A stretch of 64,000 bases of DNA, taken from Eumeta japonica (taxonomy: Eukaryota > Arthropoda > Insecta > Lepidoptera > Psychidae). Below, one piece after another: positions 1 through 11,803 of the stretch. The notes under the pieces are model-generated. The model searched no databases and was not told the origin of the DNA. It saw only the letters and a list, made by a program, of their open reading frames with translations. The stretch is from positions 186,001 through 250,000 of the forward strand of contig BGZK01000225.1 of the NCBI GenBank assembly GCA_005406025.1. Direction: 5' to 3'. The position numbers and the translations under genes were made by a program. The stretch's first letter is position 1; each line of letters opens with the position of its first letter.

Positions 1-1105
1 TTAGGTTGATTTAAAAGCTTGAATTTTCTACATACCTATATCACGCAATTTCTACTACTTAGGCGTTCCTAAGAAAATCGGTCTTGACTGACCGACAGAC
101 ACGGACGTACGATTGTTTATCTGGAGGCGGGCGGAGTTGCGAGCAAACCTAATATTATGTAGATAGTACTTCTGGTGTGTAGTTTTCTGCGATTGTAACT
201 GCGCTTTGAATTCGTGACTAACTTCATTCAGCGGTCTTAGTTACGCGCGATCGTCATATCAGATCTTTTCGGTCTAGGACGCTGCATCTTATACAAATTG
301 TTTCAACATTTTAAGAATCTAGAATGTTTAGTTTTTCCATCATCAGGAAGTGTATTGACAATCACGTAATCGCTTCTTTACGACGTTCACAGTATAAGGT
401 GGAAAATCCAATTCCTGGTCCGAAAATAGCACAAGTTATTGGCAATTTCGCGTCATTGCCACGGGTGCCATGAGATGGCGCTACGATACTATCGAATTTA
501 CGATTATGGAAACACATGCGCATTACGCCTCTACTCTTTGTAGGTGTCTATTTTGTAAGGTGTCACTTGAATTTAATTGAGTTTTAACATTTTATTTAAA
601 CATTTTCAATCCAACAAGGGTTCATACATAATATTCCAAAACGACTCCTAAAGCCGTAATGTGTGATTGACGTCACTAAATGATATTTTCTGTCATCGGC
701 TTCGTTTTCGGAATTCGAATTAGGTGTAGATCATAAAAAGTTCCTAATCTGGTATTTAAATTATATATATAAAAAAACTTCTAAATTAACTATAAAGACA
801 AAATCTGGTAGATATGGTACTGGCATATATTATAATTAATCTTTTATTAAAATTTGATGGACACTATAATAAATTACAACCCAATTTATAAATTTTAATG
901 TCATAGTAAATTATAGACTAAATTTCTATCATTATAGTAATAATTATAATTCACACGCTTTCAACGATTTTGGTGTCGGGGATTTCAGACCTGATTTTAA
1001 GTATGTCTTACAGGATGATATTAAAATGTTACCGGTTTTTTTTATCAGCTCTAGTTTCCGAAATATATAAAATACAGTTTTCAGAAAAAAAATATTTTAT
1101 TGGTA
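1..1105. other. AT-rich non-coding stretch
   Basis: No gene was recognised. The first 550 bases are of mixed composition; the rest is AT-rich with short A/T runs. The only open frames are short and low in complexity. Confidence 0.6.
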
Positions 1106-1299
1106 TTAAACATCAAGAAATTGTTTACATACACTATAAGGCGCCCACACTTTATCTTGGTGTCGAATTTCAATAGCGAATTAAACAAAATACAGACGAT
1201 TCACAGTGTCTGTTATCGATTTACACTGATCTTTTGGTATGTATTCACCACAAACATAACAAAATGTATCAGGATTGTTAACACAACATCTGGGCGTAC
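1106..1299 (-). pseudogene. Fossil of a repeat-encoded Cys-rich (zinc-binding-like) module
   Basis: Read on the minus strand, one frame gives NPDTFCYVCGEY, then after about 40 residues DQDKVWAPYSVC. This CxxC plus 'DQDK.WAP..VC' layout is one I know from many repeat-encoded or uncharacterised insect proteins, where the cysteines look like zinc ligands. An in-frame TAA at 1181-1183 splits the module and a second TAA lies at 1106-1108, so it is dead. Nothing downstream on the same strand continues the protein. I do not know which transposon class carries the module, so only the motif match is claimed. Confidence 0.6.
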
Positions 1300-2439
1300 T
1301 AGCTATAATGATATAGTAACATAAACTTTATCGATGTTATTGTAATAATAACTATTTACGAAAAAACCCGGAAAAAAATTAAATGAGGGTAGAAGGTAAA
1401 CTAGAGCTGATGAGTAAAAATAACGTATGACCATAAGCACAAACAGCTGCACAAAAAAAATTAAAAAAAAAATTGTAGGCCTGTGAATTGCTGTAGGTTC
1501 TAGGTAATGAAACAATATATTGTTTCAAGACTTACCTAACATGTTGAACGTGGAAATCTAGTACTAAACATTTTAAATAACTTGATTTTACCATTAATAT
1601 TTAAAATTATCAAAGGTGGTCTTTCATTTTTGAACAAGCTATCAATTTTTTTATTAAATCTATTTATATACAGCTAAAAACAAGTATACGCTTTTACGAT
1701 ATTGGTGATTGACATTTTTTTTAGCATTGTCTAAATTAAAAATGTTACGAATAATTTTCTTTAAAATAACAATTTATAACATTTTCTTCACGTAATTCAT
1801 ATTTAACGTCTCTGGCAGAAACTACTTTTAAATTCACTCTGAACAATCGTTTTTAATTTCAACATAACTAAAAGTTTTGTTAAAAATCAATTTAAAAGGA
1901 ACTCTTGAAATATTGTGACATCATATTACAAAATAAAATTATGTTACATCATCAACCTCAGTAGATAAATAACGTGTATTTAAAAGAGATTTAAATTAAA
2001 ATATTGTACCTATTGGAGCGGACAAGACGGACAAAATCGAATCCTACAATTTGTTACTTATAACTAATAAGTCGCTCATTCTAGTGTGATACGCCTGAAG
2101 GTAACGAGGCAAGATTAGTTTTTATATAAGAATATGGGCCATGTCCGCCGTATATCTATATCATTACTAAATCTATCATTACTAAACTATATCATTTAAA
2201 TATCTTTGATGTATTTAAACAATTGACACGATTGTTATATTAAAATTCCACTTCTCCCGTATAACACAAGACGGCATGTCCTGTACGTTTATAAAACTAT
2301 TTCTTTGGATGTGATTACGATGGTGGTTTAAGACAAGAGCAATTTGATCACGCCGTCTGCTTCCATATCAGAGATAACTTATTCGGTGCCGCGTTTGTAA
2401 TATCGTCTCCTATGATTATAGTGCGATAGTGTGGAAAAA
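1300..2439. other. AT-rich non-coding stretch
   Basis: No gene was recognised. It holds poly-A and poly-T runs and one short tandem duplication, listed separately. Confidence 0.6.
2160..2189. repeat. 15-bp tandem duplication
   Basis: Two copies of a 15-bp unit containing ATCATTACTAAA lie head to tail, and a partial third follows. It looks like replication slippage in AT-rich DNA. Confidence 0.6.
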
Positions 2440-2712
2440 TCCTAAGTCGAGGCTAGCCGCGTTCTTCGCTACGACGCATGCGCGTGGCCGCTTGATTGAA
2501 CGCGCGCTGATCGCATTAAAACGAATCCAATTGCGCTATACATCACGGCGCGTCCGTGTCGTAATCAACGCGACCGCGACGGGCGAAAGGTAGCCAGCCG
2601 TGTACGTATAATACATCGCTGATGATTGATCGTGCTCTCGGCGTGTTGTGATCGCGCCGCCCCGAGATGGATTCGGCGGGAACGCGTGACGTCACAGACC
2701 GCTCACGTGACT
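2440..2712. promoter_or_regulatory. CpG-rich island with a perfect CRE and an E-box
   Basis: Composition changes sharply from AT-rich to CpG-rich. The island ends with a perfect palindromic cAMP-response-type site, TGACGTCA (2687-2694), and a perfect 8-bp palindrome TCACGTGA (2703-2710) holding the E-box CACGTG. No long open frame crosses it. Such islands in insect genomes can be enhancers, promoters or first exons; which applies here is inference. The motifs themselves are seen directly. Confidence 0.4.
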
Positions 2713-3171
2713 ACAGAATTACGATACGTTTTAAACTCCCACGGTGACTGATAAAGAAATCCACAATGTGATTCCATTTAAATTTTATGGCTTGACAATG
2801 AAGATATCAAAATGTAGAAATATTCACGTCATATATAAGAATATCAAATTTCTGACGTATTTATAGTCCATCGACGTAGACAGAATAAAGTGCTTTAATT
2901 TGGAATATCGATGAAAACTTCATACATTATAGACGGACTGAATCGATTTTATAGATTCTAAATGGTATCGATTGAATAATAAAAAAGCAATAGTCCATAA
3001 TTCATTCGATACTGAATCTATACAATATATCGTTGAAAATCTATTGCAACATTCGTAATCAACCGTAAGCTCGTTTTATTAAAATCAATAACTATTATAA
3101 ACGCATTAAACGTACTCTATACACTCGTTTAGAATATATCTAATACCGAACCATCAATTTTGGCATTTAGG
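2713..3171. other. AT-rich non-coding stretch
   Basis: Nothing was recognised apart from several scattered ATCGAT/ATCGATT motifs. Confidence 0.6.
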
Positions 3172-3272
3172 TGGGTACGAATTCGCGAAATCTCCACCCC
3201 CGAGCGCCGCGGCCAATGGGCCCGCGCCCGAGGCCCGGCGCGGGGTTCGACTCCCGCGGGACGCACACCAAT
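3172..3272 (+). repeat. GC-rich tRNA-like (SINE head-like) module
   Basis: A very GC-rich block ends in GGGGTTCGACTCCCGC, which fits an RNA polymerase III B box (GGTTCGANNCC) set in a T-arm-like hairpin. The A-box match upstream is poor and there is no convincing cloverleaf, so a working tRNA gene is unlikely. A degenerate tRNA-derived SINE is the best reading. Confidence 0.4.
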
Positions 3273-6200
3273 CAAATTGATTTCGCGATTGACGTTTCGA
3301 CAGTTGAATTTCTACGTTTTTTTTTGCAGTGCATTAAGAAATTATCATTTACTGTCTTCAATTTTGGCGATTTGCATCCAACGAAAATTACCAGACGGAC
3401 TATTCTAAGATCAACATTGTGCATCTGTCACGGCATATTTTTCCGAGCTTACGGGAAGAATAAAGTCAAAATTTGGTAGATATTTAGATTTAGGTGACCG
3501 AATCGTGGATATGCAGCGTAAACAAAGAATTTTGGTTTCAGGGGTTAATTTTCAGATCAAAGAAGGTCATTTAAAATACACTTGAGTACATCACGTGGCG
3601 TATCAAATGGAAAGGCTACGTTATCATTTAAAATATTAAAAAATAGAAAAAAATCGTGAGTTTACTCTTAGCACCAGAACAACAAAATTTAATATTTGAA
3701 AAATATATAAAAAAAAAATGAAGTATAGAGTTTCACTCACGATCTACAAGAACGAGAATCTCTATTCCTTTGATTCCCACGAGAAAACGGAAACAAAAGA
3801 AAATGTCCGTGAAGAAAAAATATTCTGTGGCTTAATTACACCGACGATTAAGAAGTGCGATTTGTCCATCGTTTACTATGTTGTATTGAGCAGACAAATT
3901 ATTATTATTTTTGTAATTAAAATTAAGAATGCTGCAATGACTAAGTATAAATATAAGGAAAAAGAACCTTTGACATGTGTCGAGGTTCGTACTCCTTTTG
4001 TAAATTACGAAATATTTCTATGAAAAAAATCGTTGGGCATCACTAAATTCCTAAAGATGTTATTAATTTCCAACACAGTCTACTTATATACAAAGGAGTC
4101 ACCACAATACAATTTTCATATAATTAACCAAAATATGCCTAATATACACACATAATCGTTCCCCAGTCGCAGTAAGATGCTAACATTTATTTATTTTAAA
4201 AGAGGTATTTAGACTATGCCATTTAAAGATTTTCATCGACATATAATGACACGTCAAGAGAAACGTTCCAACGACTACATTGTAGACGTTTTGTGCCAGC
4301 GCACGAGTAATATATTCAATTTATAAGATTAAAACAGGTCAAACGACGAGCCAATTTGTTTAAATCGTAATAAATTTAATATTATGAGCGAGCGGACTCT
4401 GAGCGTACGTTATACTGACGTCGATGCACACTAGTGCTTAAGCCTTGTTGAAAATAGTGTAGAGAACGCAAGTCGGTTCTAATTCGGAGAATTCTTCCCC
4501 CACAGGCATTTCGTGTGTATGGTTTTACGTCAATTCGCAGTGATGCACGTCCATCGCGCTTGACGGTGCGCAAGCGCGGTCAGCGTTTAGGCACGGGAAT
4601 AAAACGAGTTTACGTCTAGAGTTATTTATAGCACTGATAAGAGGCTGCGTTAAGTCTTTGCGTTGTGAAGACTCCTTTTTAAATCTTTTCATATTGGAAT
4701 ATTAACGAGTAGTTGATTTCTTTTTTGATGGTAATAATTTTTTACGACTTGACAGTTTTTTTCTCTCGTCTAAATATATTTTTACATTTCGATTTAGTCA
4801 AAGGAAAGCGACACGACGAAGAAGGATTCAAATCCGTCCAACTAAATCTTGCACGATTTTTTTTCAAACACGTCATTTTTATGGAACTCAATATTTTGAA
4901 AATGTGCATTTGGAGCTCAAAAAAAGTTTATACTATTAAAAAAAATAAATTACAAGCAAACATAAAAAAGGCCATTCGGCAGCCGAAATGGAAACATATT
5001 TCATTTTTTTTTCATATGTAATTCATATACGTCATTTTTGAATTTTTAAAATTTTTAAATGCTGTAATGTCTAAACTAGTTTTAATTAATTCTAATTCAG
5101 CTCGTCGAGTTAAGTCGGAAATAAACAAAATTTTTTAAAAATTGCTTCTACTCTACTGAGAAATAGCAATTATGATTTTTAAAAAAGATATAATTTCTTA
5201 ACTAATTATTAAAACAACAAAAATATAAAAAAACCTTTTAAGCAATATCATTATTTTTCCATAACAACAAAACGGTAAAATTTTTTTTTTCTAAATATGC
5301 AATTACTCTATTTGTTTATAAACAATTTATTAACAAATGCCGTGAAAAAATTTTTTTCCCCGTTTGATAATGCTTTTATGAAGAGCAAAAATAGCCATCA
5401 CTCAACATTTATTAAAAAAAAAAATTTAACAGCATTTTTAAGGATTTTCATTTTTAGTTATATTAAAAAATATAATAAACAAAATAAACAAATTTAAGAT
5501 GCTTTAATATCGTGGTCTTGTTAAATATACATAAGAGCTCCAAGAAGCCAAAAATTTATAGCCCAATTATTTAAACTTTATACCGTCTTTTGTAAAATTA
5601 AAGACCATGAAAACTACTTAATTAACAATTGTATAACTTTTTGAAAAATAAACAAATAATTTTTTCAACGGGACTTTATTCTTTAACGTATTTAATAATA
5701 CCATATTTTTTATATTTTAATATTGATATTTAACCCTATAAAAAAATATTTTATGTAATAAACTGTTGAGCGGTAGCGCGGCCATGCTGTATCGGCCGCG
5801 CGGGGCCCTATTTTCAGCACCAAATTAAAATTATAAATAATGGATGTAGAGTTCCGAAAGTTAGGACTTCTTTCATGGAAATTTTCTCCTCTTTATGAAT
5901 CTTTTTTTTAATTTCTTAAATATTAATAGTTTTTGAGATTTAGCCAAAATCGAAATACCTTTTTTTTCAACTTAATTTGTTAATAACTTTTGCAATTTTT
6001 ATCGTGCAGTAAAACCCTTCGAATACATTTTTATAGACGTCATTTCGAATCCAATAAGCTATCGCAAATATTTTTCAGACCTTTAGCAAGAATAAACACG
6101 ATTTTGAACTCGTCGACTAGACTATCTTTTAAAAACAATCTTTTATGTTCGTCATAAATTTAAATTCATTTTTTTTATAGGACTCATAGACATCAAGTCA

Positions 6201-6539
6201 CAGTCGCAAACCCGCGAGTCTATTAAAATAGTAGTCGAAAAAGAAATAAACATTGATATCTGCTTATGAAAACCTCTTAATATGTACAGTGCATATTATT
6301 AATCCTCCAGTAAATACAAGCATTGAAGTGTATTGTAATCGTGCAAGTCCAACTCGCTGTAAACGCGATTTTTTTCGAAGGATTCAACGACTATTTAATT
6401 ATGTCAAAAAATATTAACAAACCACGGACAACGTAGATCCACAAAAAAAAAGAGATTCTTTTTTTATAAATCAATGACAGACGGGGGGAAAATTACATCT
6501 CTATATCATATCTAACGGACGTCACAATAGTTTTTTTTT
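3273..6539. other. Long AT-rich non-coding stretch
   Basis: No gene was recognised. A strong polypyrimidine tract ending in GCAG (AG at 3328-3329) resembles a splice acceptor, but the frame after it has no coding character I can support. Around 4380-4600 the sequence is less AT-rich. From 4700 to 5760 it is dominated by A/T homopolymer runs. Confidence 0.55.
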
Positions 6540-6860
6540 CCTTTCCGCCCGACGCCCGACTACACGTAAGCCGGTAGCGATCGAGTTCTCTGTCGCAATT
6601 AATCCATCGGGGCCGACATCGATTCGACTCTCTGTCGGACTGCGCTATCGAGTTTCTGCGCCGGCCGACGTCCGAAGAGAAAAGAAAAAATTATTTTTTT
6701 TCCGGTGCGCCGGTGTAATATTTCTAATGCTTAACCGCTCCGACCTCTCGATGCGCCCGTGTTGAGTTTCTCGAATTGTCCGCGCGCGGCCACACGAGCG
6801 CCCGCGCCGACGGACTTGGGTTACGTTCCAAATGTGTCGTTCAACCGGCGACGGCGTGTG
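6540..6860. promoter_or_regulatory. CpG-rich island, possible promoter or first-exon region
   Basis: A block rich in CG dinucleotides lies between AT-rich flanks, with GTAAGC (donor-like) near 6568. It sits about 520 bases upstream of the candidate exon at 7382-7526, so it could be a promoter or 5' exon of the same transcript. That link is inference. No coding frame was recognised inside it. Confidence 0.3.
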
Positions 6861-7381
6861 GGAAAAAAAAATCGCATTAATAGTAGGAAAAAGTCAAGGA
6901 ATATTTCATGGGTTTCTTGTCGTGATTATTATGTGAAAGTTTCGGCTGGGAAATCGTCAAGGATAATTAAAATTAGCATATTCTGCCCTTCGGTACCTCA
7001 GTTCCGGCCTTCGAGTCATACCTTCAATAATACCATATATTGTTATTAAATATATTTGCGGTAGGAGTTGAGCGTTAGAAATCGTAACATAACGAAATAG
7101 CTTTATGACACCGGTTGCGACTCGCTTTCTCTTGAAATGTATTGTTCAATATTTTTTAATATAATTTATAATTTAGTATTTTGTATCTAATTTGTAATAA
7201 GCGAATTGAAAATTTTAGAAAAAACATTAACTGAAACTCTGATTTCATTTTTAACTTTGCATTAGTTACATGGAAAAAAAAACCTCGTTCGTTACGGGGT
7301 TCCCCCGATTGTATATTTAGTTGTTATTTTGTAAGATTTTAATCACACCCATGTAAGGCGTCTCATATATTTTTTTACTAG
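6861..7381. other. AT-rich non-coding stretch ending in an acceptor-like tract
   Basis: No gene was recognised. The last 20 bases, a T-rich tract ending in TTTTTTACTAG, look like a 3' splice site for the next feature. Confidence 0.5.
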
Positions 7382-7526
7382 GTTTGAGGAGCTGGAAGCG
7401 GCCCTGGTTCTTCCGCCCTGGTCAAATGTAAGTCGGAAGCTGCTGATGACCGCTGTCACTAATACCATGAAGACGTTGGAAACCAATGGCTTACGAGCTT
7501 CTCGAGACTCCTGGGGAACGGTTTAA
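7382..7526 (+). CDS. Candidate exon, unrecognised product
   Basis: After a polypyrimidine tract and AG (7380-7381), a frame starting at 7383 runs 47 codons to a TAA at 7524-7526. Its composition is coding-like and of high complexity, beginning FEELEAALVLPPWSN and ending LRASRDSWGTV, unlike the AT-rich flanks. The same frame is open upstream only to 7335. A perfect donor consensus GTAAGT lies at 7428-7433, after 15 codons, so the exon could instead be internal and 46 bases long (7382-7427). I do not recognise the protein family. It could be a terminal exon of a host gene, a cassette exon with an alternative read-through end, or a transposon fragment. Confidence 0.35.
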
Positions 7527-7842
7527 TTTGAATTGAATTACAATTTGTTTATTCACCCGCATCAAGATCATACACATTATAACAATGAGAAGGGGATTTT
7601 GTTATTTCCGGTTAAATTATAGAAGTTAAATTATGAAATCAGAGGATTCTATTCCATTCACACATGCGTGCCAAGCTAATAGAAGAGTCTTAAAAAGTTG
7701 TTTAATCACGAGAATGATGTTCGACGCGGGCGGGACACCGACCGACTAAGAATCGAAAGGTGACCCGCATAGACAGGCGTACATATACATCGCCACAACC
7801 CCATTCTAAGTGATACGCTTATATCATCCCAAAGAACGGATT
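7527..7842. other. Non-coding stretch after the candidate exon
   Basis: Mixed composition with no gene recognised. If the exon at 7382-7526 is terminal, this would hold its 3' untranslated region, but no clear AATAAA polyadenylation signal is seen close by. Confidence 0.45.
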
Positions 7843-7919
7843 ATATGCAACATAAAGAGCTTGTTATATGCATGCAAATATGCATGAAAAATACTTGAAA
7901 TATGCACGAAAATTGGTAT

Positions 7920-7940
7920 GGTGAGAAATTTTTTCTCACC
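7920..7940. repeat. Short perfect inverted repeat
   Basis: GGTGAGAAA and TTTCTCACC form a 9-bp perfect stem around a 3-base loop. A further GGTGAGAAAA copy follows within 10 bases. Its role is unknown. Confidence 0.6.
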
Positions 7941-8283
7941 AAAAATTGGTGAGAAAAGTAAGTATTCATATGTTTTTTTTTATTTGAAAAGCAGCATAAA
8001 ATTAGTAATGTAATGTAAATGTAATAATTAGTATTTAAAATTGAAATCAAAAATGTTATTTTACACTGTAATTTTTGCAATTTCATTTGTGAAGCGCCAC
8101 TTATTACATTATAAACTGTAATTTTTAAATTTTTCTTTTTTCCGTGTATATTTTGTGACTGTCATTAAATTTGGTCGCATTTCGGAACGCGGGGTGAGTG
8201 AAAAATATTGTAAGTGTACCGATAATATGCATCATAACCAGATCTTAGGTAAAATATGCTATTACCGCTGAGGATGGATAAAA

Positions 8284-8345
8284 TAAGCAAATTCATATGC
8301 GAATATGCAAGTGCTAAGCAAATTCATATGCGAATATGCAAGTGC
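8284..8345. repeat. Perfect 31-bp tandem duplication
   Basis: Two identical 31-bp units (8284-8314 and 8315-8345) lie head to tail, each with two ATATGC motifs. The perfect identity suggests a recent duplication. Confidence 0.9.
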
Positions 8346-8979
8346 ATATAAGTCGGTCTTTAATCATCACAGTCTCAAAACCAAAAAAAAACACAGTCGA
8401 CCTCATGACGTCTTGAAAACGAATAGACCAGTTTCAAAAGCGGACGGAGAGCGGAGCGTAAAAGCTCAAATACTTACTTATTTATTCTTATTGTAAAACT
8501 TATGTACTCATACTAATTCTTACTTACTTAGACTTATGTGTCCGCAGAAAATGACTCACTTCATTCAAACTATACATAAATAAGCTGTAACATATATTTT
8601 GGATTAGTGTGTGTAACGTTTGTGCGCCTCAAGCGACATCGCATCGGTGTGAGAAAAATCCAAAGCTGGGTATGAACAATTTTCTTCTTTAATAAAACAA
8701 GATCTCGCGCCCTCATCAAAACATATGAACGTTTATCGCCGTAAAAAATAAACATTATAAATAACTGCGTTTATTTTTTTAAATGTCACTCTCAATCATT
8801 ATTCTCACACTTTTTAAATATGCCCAAAAAAAAAAAGTTAGAGAAGTATTTTGAGTGAAAATAAAGTGTAGTAATTTTCAGCGTGTAATTTTAAAATTTC
8901 TCCGTCTGAAGGGGTAGGGCAGAAGTGGTCGTGAAATTGTTTGAAGACTTCGAAAACACATCAAGTGTTGTACTCACTC
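8346..8979. other. AT-rich non-coding stretch
   Basis: No gene was recognised. Around 8470-8540 there are repeated CTTACTTA-like words. Confidence 0.55.
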
Positions 8980-9290
8980 AACATCACAGTTCGGGTGCGC
9001 CTTTTCCCATTCGAAACCGGTCCCGCACAAACGAACACCCCGGAATGTGACCCCCGAAAACGGAATACTTCCTAACAATTCCCGAGTCCAAAGAAAGTTG
9101 GTTACCGCGCCGCGTTAGCGTATAATACCGGAATACCGGGACTTGTTTCAAAAATTACGAGCGTCGGACCGGGCGCGGGCCACGGCGGCGGGGCGGGGCG
9201 GCGGGGGGAAACAACAGCAATCGTAATACATAAAAAATCTGCTCCGGTTTTAATAAGGCCGAGAGCGCCGTACAGCGCATGTGGCTCGGA
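8980..9290. promoter_or_regulatory. GC-rich island with a dense G-run
   Basis: An isolated GC-rich block contains a G-run of about 25 bases at 9184-9208 with three runs of four or more Gs, so a G-quadruplex-like structure on the plus strand is possible. No long open frame and no repeat similarity was seen. A regulatory role is inferred from composition alone. Confidence 0.3.
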
Positions 9291-10439
9291 TGGTAATTTT
9301 TTTTTTTCGTACGTTTAAATATAAATTACATGAATTCTCTCGTTTGAATTAGCTTCAGGCAGCGGATTTATCCTTGTACCCATAGAAATGGTTCCGGTGT
9401 AGATCGCAAATTCTATATATTATTTCGCTTTTGTACAGGTTCCAATTGTGGTTTCACGTTTCACGTAATTATATAAATTAAAATTCAAAACATCTTTATT
9501 ACATATGTTACGCATGACTTTTGAAAAGCTTCACTTTGATACAAATTTATCGCCCGTTCCGAAGGCGGTATTTCTCAGAAGAAGGGGCAATTAAGGAACT
9601 CAACGGTACTTAGCTCTTTCCGAATATAATTATAAAATCAAAAACAAACTTATTACGGAAAGACACAGCCCTATGACAAGTCGAATTTTGTGCATAAATA
9701 TTTGTCTTCGAATTAAGGATATTAAGTCCAATAAGTTAAGTATGAATAATTTGCTTGAACTTTAATTTGAATAGGGCTTTAAAAAAATGTAACGGATCTA
9801 TAAAGCTGTGACACACGAATAAACTATAAGACGCTGGCGAACAGAACTATATTTTAAGATTTTTTTTTTTTCTTTCATTACGGTACCCTAATAGCATAAA
9901 TGTATACATATTTTTTGACAGATACTGTGGTTTATTAGTATCTTAACATTTGCTTTCGTAATGCATATATTATGTTGTCAAATTCGCTTAGAAAAAAAAT
10001 ATGAGAAAGCTTCGGCAGTCATTTGCTCAAGTTCACATGGTATTAGAATTAGATTTATCCCTGTGTGTAAAAATTGTTATAATTATTTTTATTCCTGTTA
10101 GTAGGTAAGTATATAATTTCAGAATTTTGCTGTATGACAAATATACTCTAAGGGTCCAAACCTGCATTGATTGCATAATTAAATATTGCAATTGCAAAAT
10201 AAATTGCAATCTGTTAAACTAGATCGAAACTCTATATCGCTTTCAGATAATCCACAATATAGTATTTTAAAAGACAAATTAAGTCGTTTCTGACACTTTT
10301 TTATACAGGTTACAAAATAACATCTGAAATAGTCATGACGTATAAAAAAATTCTCATTACCAGATGTTCGTAAGGCAGTTTCCCCTCAAGAAGAACGAAC
10401 AAGAAACTTGAGGATAGCTCTCTATATTTATGACAATAT
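9291..10439. other. AT-rich non-coding stretch
   Basis: No gene or recognised repeat; long T runs near 9298 and 9860. Confidence 0.6.
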
Positions 10440-10560
10440 ATAAGGTTATATATCTTTACATATAATACCATTATATGTAATAGTTTTGCATATAATACTG
10501 CATATAACATAATAGTAATACTGCATATAATAGTTTTGCATATAATGTAAAACTATTACA
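10440..10560. repeat. Degenerate AT-rich repeat built on GCATATAAT
   Basis: Variants of TGCATATAAT recur several times. ATAGTTTTGCATATAAT appears twice, and AAAACTATTAC lies at the right edge as a partial inverted copy. It looks like an AT-rich minisatellite or the stem of an old foldback element. Confidence 0.5.
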
Positions 10561-11329
10561 GAAAGAATCAAACCGCTAATCTATGCTTAGCTAGCTAATC
10601 ATGATTATGAACATTTACATTAATCATGATTATATCCTCTAAGTATTCAGAGATTCGATAATAAATACTCTTCTTTTATTACAAGTTTGCTTAATAAAGA
10701 TTATAAATTTATATGTAAGGGTAGATTTTATATCTTTTGTTTTTGAGTTGTAGAACAAAACAGTTGTCATATTCTGAATGCCCCTTAAGGTAATTAATCC
10801 ACAAATCTATTATGTACTGCGCCAGCGAAGTGTCATATCACGGAGCGCTTTCGTCTCCTAAAGACGTTTCTTTACAATTTGAAGGCTGTTAAAATCGGAA
10901 ATAATATCCGTATGGTACATTTGATCTGTTTATTACAAATAAAAATGCATAAATCAATAACATTTATGGGCATTTTGACCATTTCCGATTTCCAATCGAA
11001 TGACATTTCAAACCTTTTCAGACTCATCCACACGATAATCAGTCCACTCCTATATTTCTATACTAGTTTTCAACTAGTACCCCTGATGCTGCTATTAACT
11101 CCAAACGCTTGCCATGTACAAGCGTTAGACGCTTTAACGGCGAATTAATATGTCGAAGAAGGCTCGACCAAAAACAACATAAAATTTCCAACAAGCATTA
11201 GGCCATTTTTTGAGGGTCTACGGCTATAATGCCAGGCAGATAGATATTAAGGGTAGTAATTACCTGCCATCGACTGGGACGTAAAAAGGGTTGCGCAAGT
11301 ATTAGGGAATGTCGTATGAACCTTATTAA
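10561..11329. other. AT-rich non-coding stretch
   Basis: No gene was recognised. The 89-codon open frame at 10879-11148 has no motif I recognise and is probably chance. Confidence 0.5.
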
Positions 11330-11803
11330 TATCCGAAGGGCTCTATCGCGCCGGCCTAGACGCAGCGCGTTGTCTCCGAATTAGGTGGTGTCGGGTTCGT
11401 AAATATCTTAAACACAAGTGCAATCAATAATCAGTTTTTAAATTGAACTAACCGACTGAAATAAACTTAAAACGACCGAGTCGACACCATTATGAGGTCA
11501 AAATGACGTCCACCGAGGGCGCGCGGCGCAACCCTTCTCGCCCTCACGTAAATTGTACGTCGTATAACGATATCGACCGCATCATTTTAACTTTACAGAA
11601 TTGATCCGCTGATGCTCTTTATCTCGGAGTATATATTAAATCGTCGGTTACAGCATTAGTGACGACGTTTGTTAGCGGCTGTCCCGACTCGCAATGGGCC
11701 GGCATCGACGGCTTAAAAAGCCCCAGCCCTTTAATATAAACTAAAATATAATAGGAGGTTAAGTTTCGGCCGCGTGGTCGTAAAAATCTAACACGACACC
11801 CGG
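11330..11803. other. Mixed, partly GC-rich non-coding stretch
   Basis: CpG-containing patches near 11340-11390 and 11500-11560 alternate with AT-rich DNA. CCCGACTCGCAATGGGCCGG near 11683 resembles the lepidopteran retroelement tail seen elsewhere in the window, but too weakly to call. Confidence 0.4.

Larger units (their letters stand above)
7843..8345. promoter_or_regulatory. Cluster of ATATGC / POU-octamer-like motifs
   Basis: The hexamer ATATGC occurs ten times within 503 bases, and a perfect octamer ATGCAAAT lies at 7872-7879 next to ATGCAT palindromes. POU-domain proteins bind ATGCAAAT, so a POU-bound regulatory region is possible. A decayed repeat with an ATATGC-rich unit is an equally good explanation. 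Two distinct sub-features, a hairpin and a tandem duplication, are listed separately. Confidence 0.3.

Noticed and set aside
3318..3480. Exon after the strong acceptor-like tract at 3311-3329
   Set aside because: The polypyrimidine-GCAG is good, but the following frame has no coding bias or motif and no donor stands out. Such tracts are common by chance in T-rich DNA.
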